From: Arctopsyche grandis
Taxonomy: Eukaryota > Arthropoda > Insecta > Trichoptera > Hydropsychidae
Length of the DNA stretch: 64,000 nt
Assembly (NCBI RefSeq): GCF_051622035.1
Contig: NC_135365.1
Coordinates: forward strand, 6,913,501-6,977,500
Direction: 5' to 3'
Shown here: positions 58,312-64,000 of the stretch, piece by piece
Layout of the letters: each line of letters begins with the position of its first letter
Position numbering within the stretch: position 1 is the stretch's first letter
Translations under genes and position numbers: made by a program
The notes under the pieces: generated by a model
The model's database searches: none
Seen by the model: only the letters and a program-made list of their open reading frames with translations
What the model was told of the DNA's origin: nothing

Positions 58312-59208
58312 CAGTGGTGCTCAGGCGAAATTTTACCGTGGCCGCACAGGTGATAATAGTGGTCCCATGGAAATGTCTGGTGGCCGCACCAAATTTAATC
58401 AAATAAATTAAATTTACAAAAAAAGTGGATCAATTTATTCATAAAATAAAAGAAATTTTAACATTTTGGTATCTATTTATTTAATAATAATGCAAATAGA
58501 AATTGCTCAATACTCCTTTCTTCCAATACAAGCCGCATTGCTGCTTCTAAGTTTGCGTCTGTCAGCTGGTTTCTAAATTTGTTTTTAATAAAGTGCATTA
58601 CACTGAAAAATAGACAATATTAATAAAGCAATTGTTGTCAAATCTGTATATTGGTTTGTTTCATTGTCAACGTATATTTCCGAGCAAAATTTTTGAACCG
58701 AAATATTATTAAAATGGTTATCAAGTACTTGATCATGACTAATTTCTAATAATGCATATTTTACGTTAGGCCAGTTAATTAATCTCAATACTGAAAATGA
58801 TTTTAATCTATTTTGTAGTACTATGAAATTTTCATTTGTCATAATATAAGGGGAAGATACAAAAGAAACAGTTTTAAAAATATTCAATTCGTCGAACCTT
58901 TTATCAAGTTCCAGATTCCGAGACTTAAGACACTCTATTATTTTAAATTTTAATTTTGAAGTTATTTCTGTCATCTTATCTATGAAATCACTAACATGAA
59001 AAATTGACATTTTTAACTTCTGTCACAAGGCTTTTCGCTATAATTTTAGTTTGTCATTGATGATCATGGTTTCTATAATATTATTGTTAAGTTTATTTTT
59101 TGTAGTTTTTAAAATATATATATTTTTTTTTAAATATTAGTATTATTTACTATTAAGTCGCTGGTGGCCGCAGTAAAATCCACTAGTGGCCGCATTTGAG
59201 AACCACTG
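58312..59208 (-). mobile_element. Nested hAT element, 897 bp, TSD GTTTAGAC
   Basis: Ends CAGTGGTGCTCA and TGAGAACCACTG are inverted, with perfect GTTTAGAC at 58304-58311 and 59209-59216. On the minus strand 59010-58585 is a 141-codon frame (INWPNVKYALLEISHDQV, TTIALLILSIF) resembling the C-terminal part of a ZBED/GTF2I-type hAT transposase. Truncated, so not autonomous. Confidence 0.9.
58585..59010 (-). pseudogene. hAT transposase C-terminal remnant, 141 codons
   Basis: Open on the minus strand from 59010 down to 58585. The LLILSIF segment is at the place of the conserved hAT dimerisation block, but the downstream GSTY-type part is altered (QCNALY then stop). The DDE catalytic region and BED finger are missing. 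Confidence 0.6.
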
Positions 59209-59884
59209 GTTTAGACTCTATAATATATCTTGCAACAATATAAAATAAATTAAAAAGTCTATTAATGAATGTATTTTTTCCAAAATCAGTTCCATCTTTT
59301 TCGTTGTTGTTAAAATGTAATACTTACAGTCTATGTATGTAAATGCCAAGCCACAATCTAAAATAGTCGGCAGTCAGGAATTGCCATCGAGAAATTCTGC
59401 TTTGATTATAAATTCAGAAATTTCGGTGTAAACCAGTCTTCATAAACATTGACACGGATTACACGACCCATGTTCAATGCTACCTAAAAAAAGGCTTAGC
59501 GGGTAGTGTTCTTGTTTATTTTTTACATTCTCAAAAAAGAACGCCTATCGGCGTATTTCAAGCTCATGGACTAAAACGCCGACAGTTTGCTCTTTTTTGT
59601 ACCGACGAAAGTTTGCTGTTTTATTCGTGAGTTGTTGATATTTCACAGTCAACTTCCTGCGTTCCTCGTAAAATATAATATTTTACAATCAGTATTGTTA
59701 CTTCGAGTAAAAAAAATAAGTTGAATATAGAATTGTTAATTTTTTAAGTGCAAATAAAGCCAAACTATTTTTTTTTTCAATTTAATAATCGAAAAAAAAA
59801 TGGGGGCGCCTCGTAGCGCCCCTTGTCTATGGCGCCCTAGGCATGTGCCTAGTCTTCTGCACCTTTCAACCGGCCCTATCTACA

Positions 59885-60330
59885 TATAGATATATGTTAC
59901 AGTCGAAGTGTATTTTCAGTTGTAATACATTCCAACTGGTGTATTCATATTCGAATACAATTCGACTAGTAAATTGTGTCTCTAAAGGCGCAAATACACT
60001 TTCAATAATGTGCGCCAGTTGTAATATAACAGCCGAATTCTGACAGCTCTGATGCTTTTACGAATGCTTTAGAATTCAACGATGCGTTAACATTTCCTAG
60101 GTATTACGAATAAAGGTAATAAAGTACCGTATTACGATAACTCTAAGAATGTGTTCAAAACAAAAATGTGACTTTCCAAATCAATCTACTAGCGGAGTGA
60201 CGTTTTCACGAAAATCTAACCCATCCATCTTGCTTATATGTAGTTTAACTTTATTTTCATTTGTAATATATTCTGTCCGGTTAGAATGTAATACGCCATA
60301 TGAATCAACTTACATACATGGTAGTGGTTT
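59885..60330 (+). repeat. Interspersed repeat, copy 2
   Basis: Partner of 11280-11830 immediately after a hAT element in the third gene's intron. No transposase recognised. Confidence 0.65.
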
Positions 60331-60334
60331 CACG

Positions 60335-61130
60335 CTGCTTCCATTAATTTGTTTTTTTTTTTTATTAAATTCACGTCACTAATAAACACACGACGAACTG
60401 TTGTTTAACATATTAAATTATCCTTTCGAATATAATAAAAAGAAAACCTTATAGATGTTTATGAAAGGGCACGTGGCTCACTTGAAGCCATTCCGAGTAT
60501 GAGAGCGGCCTCACTACATCGCACAGTGTATGTTATCGTTTGCCTAGAATGCCCAGACATTCACAATTTTAATATTATCCGGAAAACTATTAAAAATATT
60601 ATTGTTTTCTATTGCTAAATATCTATTCTTTGCTTGCCCTAATGGGCAACAAGATCTGATGGTTTCGTAAAACCCTGTGATTTTCCGGGGTTCAAAAATT
60701 TTAGCTTCTCTTTGATTCTCAGATTGTGAGTCTCTGACCTTGATGATTTTATGAAATGCTTCCCAATAAATAAATATCTTCACTTAGTCAAGGTGTTGAA
60801 CCCTAATAATCCGAAGACAGAGGCACTAGGGAACGGATATGAATAAAATACGAATGTCTTTGAATTTGAATGAATTTTCTTAGGACTCGTTTCAATATCA
60901 GGAATTAACGATCTTGATAGGGTTGCTATATAATAGAGCCAGACTCAGGCACACTGAGAACTAATAATATACAATATAACAAGACGAATGGCAGCGAGCC
61001 CTAGATCTGTCGAATTGCGGATCACGAATCCAAGGATTTTTGTTGCCCTATCACTGATAAAAACAGTAGAAGTAGTCGATAGTTAGTACGGCGAGCGTTA
61101 TCTCAGACACACAGAGTGACAGAATAGCGA
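60335..61130. other. Intron of the third gene, nothing recognised
   Basis: Unassigned sequence with moderate GC near 60470-60540 (CACGTGGCTCACTTGAAGCC). No frame or element end supported. Confidence 0.45.
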
Positions 61131-61133
61131 TAT

Positions 61134-61495
61134 TGTTGCGTAGGGGTGGGTGGAGGATCCAAATAAAAGGCCAAAGTCGCTTCACAGCATTTATTGTTTG
61201 ATTAAGGAGATCCACGCACTGACAGTGCTCCGTCCAGAATGCCTTGGTATGGCCTAAGTACCTGCTTATAAAGGGCAGGTCGCCCAGTGCATTTTCCTTG
61301 ACACGTTTGTTTACCTATTGTTATAGTCATTTACCGGATATGCAGTCCCACGGTCTCGCGCTGTCAGTTTTGAGAACTCTAGCGGGAGGTGGCTGGGTGC
61401 CGTTACCGACCGCTAAGTCCATTCGGGGGTCTCCATTGTTAGCCGACAGCACTTAAATAATCCTTGAAAACCAATTATAACGGCGGCTCCTTTTA
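61134..61495 (-). mobile_element. LTR family A, copy 3
   Basis: Matches copies 1 and 2 across most of its length, including GGATCCAAATAAAAGG, CAGCATTTATTG, CTTATAAAGGGCAGG and CCAATTATAACGGCGG. It lies in the intron of the third gene. Confidence 0.68.
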
Positions 61496-61499
61496 GCAT

Positions 61500-63455
61500 A
61501 TGCTACAATATTATATATATGATACATATGTATGTATGTACGCGCATATAATTTTTCATATTATTTTTAATCATCACAACTCGGCAACTTTTCAACTGAC
61601 GTCGCTCTACAACTATCATAATTATCATATTACATATATTCGAAAGCGATCGGACGTTTGAGAAGCTACCGAGAATTCGAAAGTAAAATTTTACACGCCG
61701 TCTCTATACAATTCCAGCAACAACTACTACTGGCATTTATTTATTTATTATAAATTTATGATTACGATGAAAAATCAATATATGAAAAAAATGGCATTCA
61801 TATGACGCTTATCGTTACCACAGTACATACAATATGAATCATTAAATATGCGGTCGTTGATTCTTATCAGGTCCGAAATGAACATTGAACTGTATTAATA
61901 TACTGTGTTGCGAAAACTTGTTGTTATTGAAAACTGTGTTGTTTTGAGATTTTAGAGCGGACATAATCCGTTTTCATTTTTTCGGTTAATCGATGGACAG
62001 TGTGGCTAAGAATGAAATAAAAAATAAATAAAATACGAGGTTGCCTCATTCTTTTGTTGTTGTATGTAGGCGTGAGAAATTGGAATGAGCTTGGTTTTTT
62101 TCCAGGTCTTCGTATTCGTTGCAAATTTGTGCTAATTTATAGCAAATGTTTAGCTTTATTATAATCAGTACCGAGTCGTAAACGTGTACGTAATTTGCGT
62201 TCGTGACTTTTCTGCGAATGCTGATGTCATTAATATTGATTTTCTTCGAATCGAAAAGACATAATGTAATAGTCATGCAAAATTGTATGCATATGCAAAT
62301 ACATATATGATTAAATGCTATTTTATATTAATTGTGTGTTTTTATAATTTAGTCCCACGGGTTGGGGAGTATTGGATGATGTGCATGCATGGATTCTCAC
62401 GCATGTCAGCTGTCGTCAATCTGTCGGTGATTTTTTTTTTTTTTTTTTACTGTATGGGATTATATTTCTTTTGTGGTTTTGCTTTGAATTTCTGATTTAA
62501 TATGTGTATAAAATTTTGGGTTAATTTTTGTAAATTACATACATATATAATGGAAGAATTTTATTGATTTAGTTTAAAAATATGTTAAAATGTTGAATAT
62601 TTTTATTGTTAAATATTGTATATACAAGTACCTGGCGTTGCCCAGGTAAATTAAAGTTAAAAAACCTTTTAAAAATATCGCCCCAACAGTCAACACCTTT
62701 CAAAACTTGTCTACGGTCTAAAAAAGGTTACCATGATATGGTATATGTATGTACTAAGTTTAATGGTTCTAAGTTGTAGATTATAAACTGTGGATTTGCA
62801 TGGCGAAAAACAATTTTAAAATAAAAAAAAAACTGTAAATTTAAGTATACAGTGTCGGTCATGCGATAGTTCTGTTCGACTGCTTTTATATGTTTTTATT
62901 AAATCTAATTATAATGATGATGCATTTTAAATTATTCAATAGATATGTATAGGCTATTTATTTGTTTTTCTATTAAAAATGCATACACTGTATGCCATTT
63001 CGTATTCATCTTTTTGATACATTACCTGTCACCGCTAACGTCCTACTTATGAAAATATCTGCGAAGTTTTGAAAACTTTTCAGCAAACTTTGCACAAAAC
63101 TTTGTAGACGACTTCCGTTGTTAAATAACTTTTGATACTTAACACGATGTCATACAACAGAAGTAGATTCCGTATAATTATGTAGAAGTCCATTTAATCC
63201 GGGCGGCCAAAATAAACTAGTGTCAAGATGTCCCAATAAACCGAAATCTTCGATAATTATACATATATTGCAGAAGTGGCCCAATTAAATCGAATTATTC
63301 TAAATTTACTTAAAACTCTTTGACGATTCAATGCTTCTATATCCGTTTAAGTATCACGTGTGTTGTGCCTGTTGATATTTCAAAGGGTGGTTTCAGAAAG
63401 TAATTGGTACGTGAATTGATATACGGTTATTTTTACTTATTTATTTTTTATTTTA
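61500..63455. other. Intron of the third gene, repeat-like traces
   Basis: Contains CTGGCGTTGCCCAGGTAAAT at about 62632, a phrase resembling the CCCGGC-TTGCCCG repeat motif seen at 33176, 33842 and 63883. Otherwise AT-rich with no coding signal. Confidence 0.45.
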
Positions 63456-63459
63456 TAGA

Positions 63460-63830
63460 ACATCAACACTCGCCTTAACAGATCGCTCCAAAGCGACGAG
63501 TGCACTTATACAGATATGTACAATACTATCAATGCTTAAGCATTTTATACAATGCGAATTAATACAAACATCCACAGTGACATCTATGGAGAAATTTTTG
63601 CAGCATTTTATAATCAAATATCGAACCTCAAGACGCTGAAGAGAGCTAGTAAATGAGATGCCAATCTTACAGGAACCGTTTCAGAAATAAATGGCAAACT
63701 CTGATAAGAAACGACCGACCTGGAGTCACAAACTAAGGTCTAGCCAGCAGCGGGACTCGAACCCGTGACCACTCTGCTCGATAGCATAATATGCTAAACA
63801 CTAGTCCCCGCCGCTAGTTATATGTTATAT
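63460..63830 (-). mobile_element. SINE, copy 7
   Basis: Minus-oriented full member: distal part like copy 4 (CTTAACAGATCGCTCCAAAG), body and head with GGTTCGAGTCCCGCT on the minus strand at about 63755. Confidence 0.75.
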
Positions 63831-64000
63831 TTTAACAATACCCACAAACAACCCTTTCGTTTTTATATATATTACTAGCTAAGCCCGGCATGCGTTGCAA
63901 TGCCAGAATAAGGCATGCAATTCCCGTTCCCGTTTCAAATGATGGTCAGAACTCAACTCGTATCTCTTCAAAGCCGTCATAAAACAACTGGTAACGTGGT

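Larger units (their letters stand above)
57822..59876. mobile_element. Outer non-autonomous hAT, 2055 bp, TSD TACCTACA/TATCTACA
   Basis: Ends GGCCCGGCCCG and CAACCGGCCC are imperfect inverted repeats. 8-bp flanks at 57814-57821 and 59877-59884 match at 7 of 8. Sub-terminal GGCGCCCCTAGGCAG phrases appear at both ends. A second hAT is nested inside. Confidence 0.82.

Overview
This window is eukaryotic, AT-rich and almost certainly from an insect. It has spliced genes with GT-AG introns, conserved phases and long introns packed with degenerate transposable elements. The order cannot be decided from the sequence. There are three genes on the + strand. (1) The 3' two thirds of Rim, the presynaptic active-zone scaffold, has 12 exons between 2796 and 29168; the 5' end is off the window. 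(2) A complete 15-exon sorting nexin-14-like gene (46531-53590) encodes about 948 aa: N-terminal membrane segment, PXA, RGS, PX, nexin C-terminal domain. (3) The first coding exon of an unrecognised gene (56690-57183) sits in a GC-rich island, followed by intron to the window end.

Region by region. 1-29168 is Rim: the exons are small and the introns carry tRNA-type SINEs, solo-LTR-like repeats, foldback elements, TTAA-flanked MITEs, an RTE-type LINE fragment, a P-like element with terminal inverted repeats and AT-rich filler. 29290-49402 is the remarkable part: two giant imperfect palindromes lie back to back. Palindrome 1 has arms 29290-33234 and 33804-38464 around a 569-bp spacer. Palindrome 2 has arms 38478-45293 and 45842-49402 around a 548-bp spacer, and its left arm is an inverted, partial, LTR-broken copy of SNX14 exons 1-8. 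The right arm of palindrome 1 and the left arm of palindrome 2 touch within 13 bp. Read on the minus strand, SNX14 intron 8 therefore runs straight into sequence just downstream of the Rim stop codon. That order is what an inverted insertion of a circularised (or tandem-junction) copy of the Rim-SNX14 intergenic segment would give.

Several transposon insertions are present in one arm and absent from the other, so this window holds its own empty sites. They are a 740-bp solo LTR with TSD AAAT, a 644-bp solo LTR with TSD GTATT inside a duplicated SNX14 exon, and a 1542-bp hAT element with TSD AATGCAAC. All three lie in the inverted central block.

49402-53590 is the rest of SNX14. 53591-56400 is intergenic with SINE and other repeat debris. 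57184-64000 is the first intron of the third gene and contains a hAT nested in another hAT, both with 8-bp target duplications, plus more LTR and SINE copies. No functional link between the genes is implied beyond adjacency. No CRISPR array, rRNA or credible functional tRNA gene was seen.
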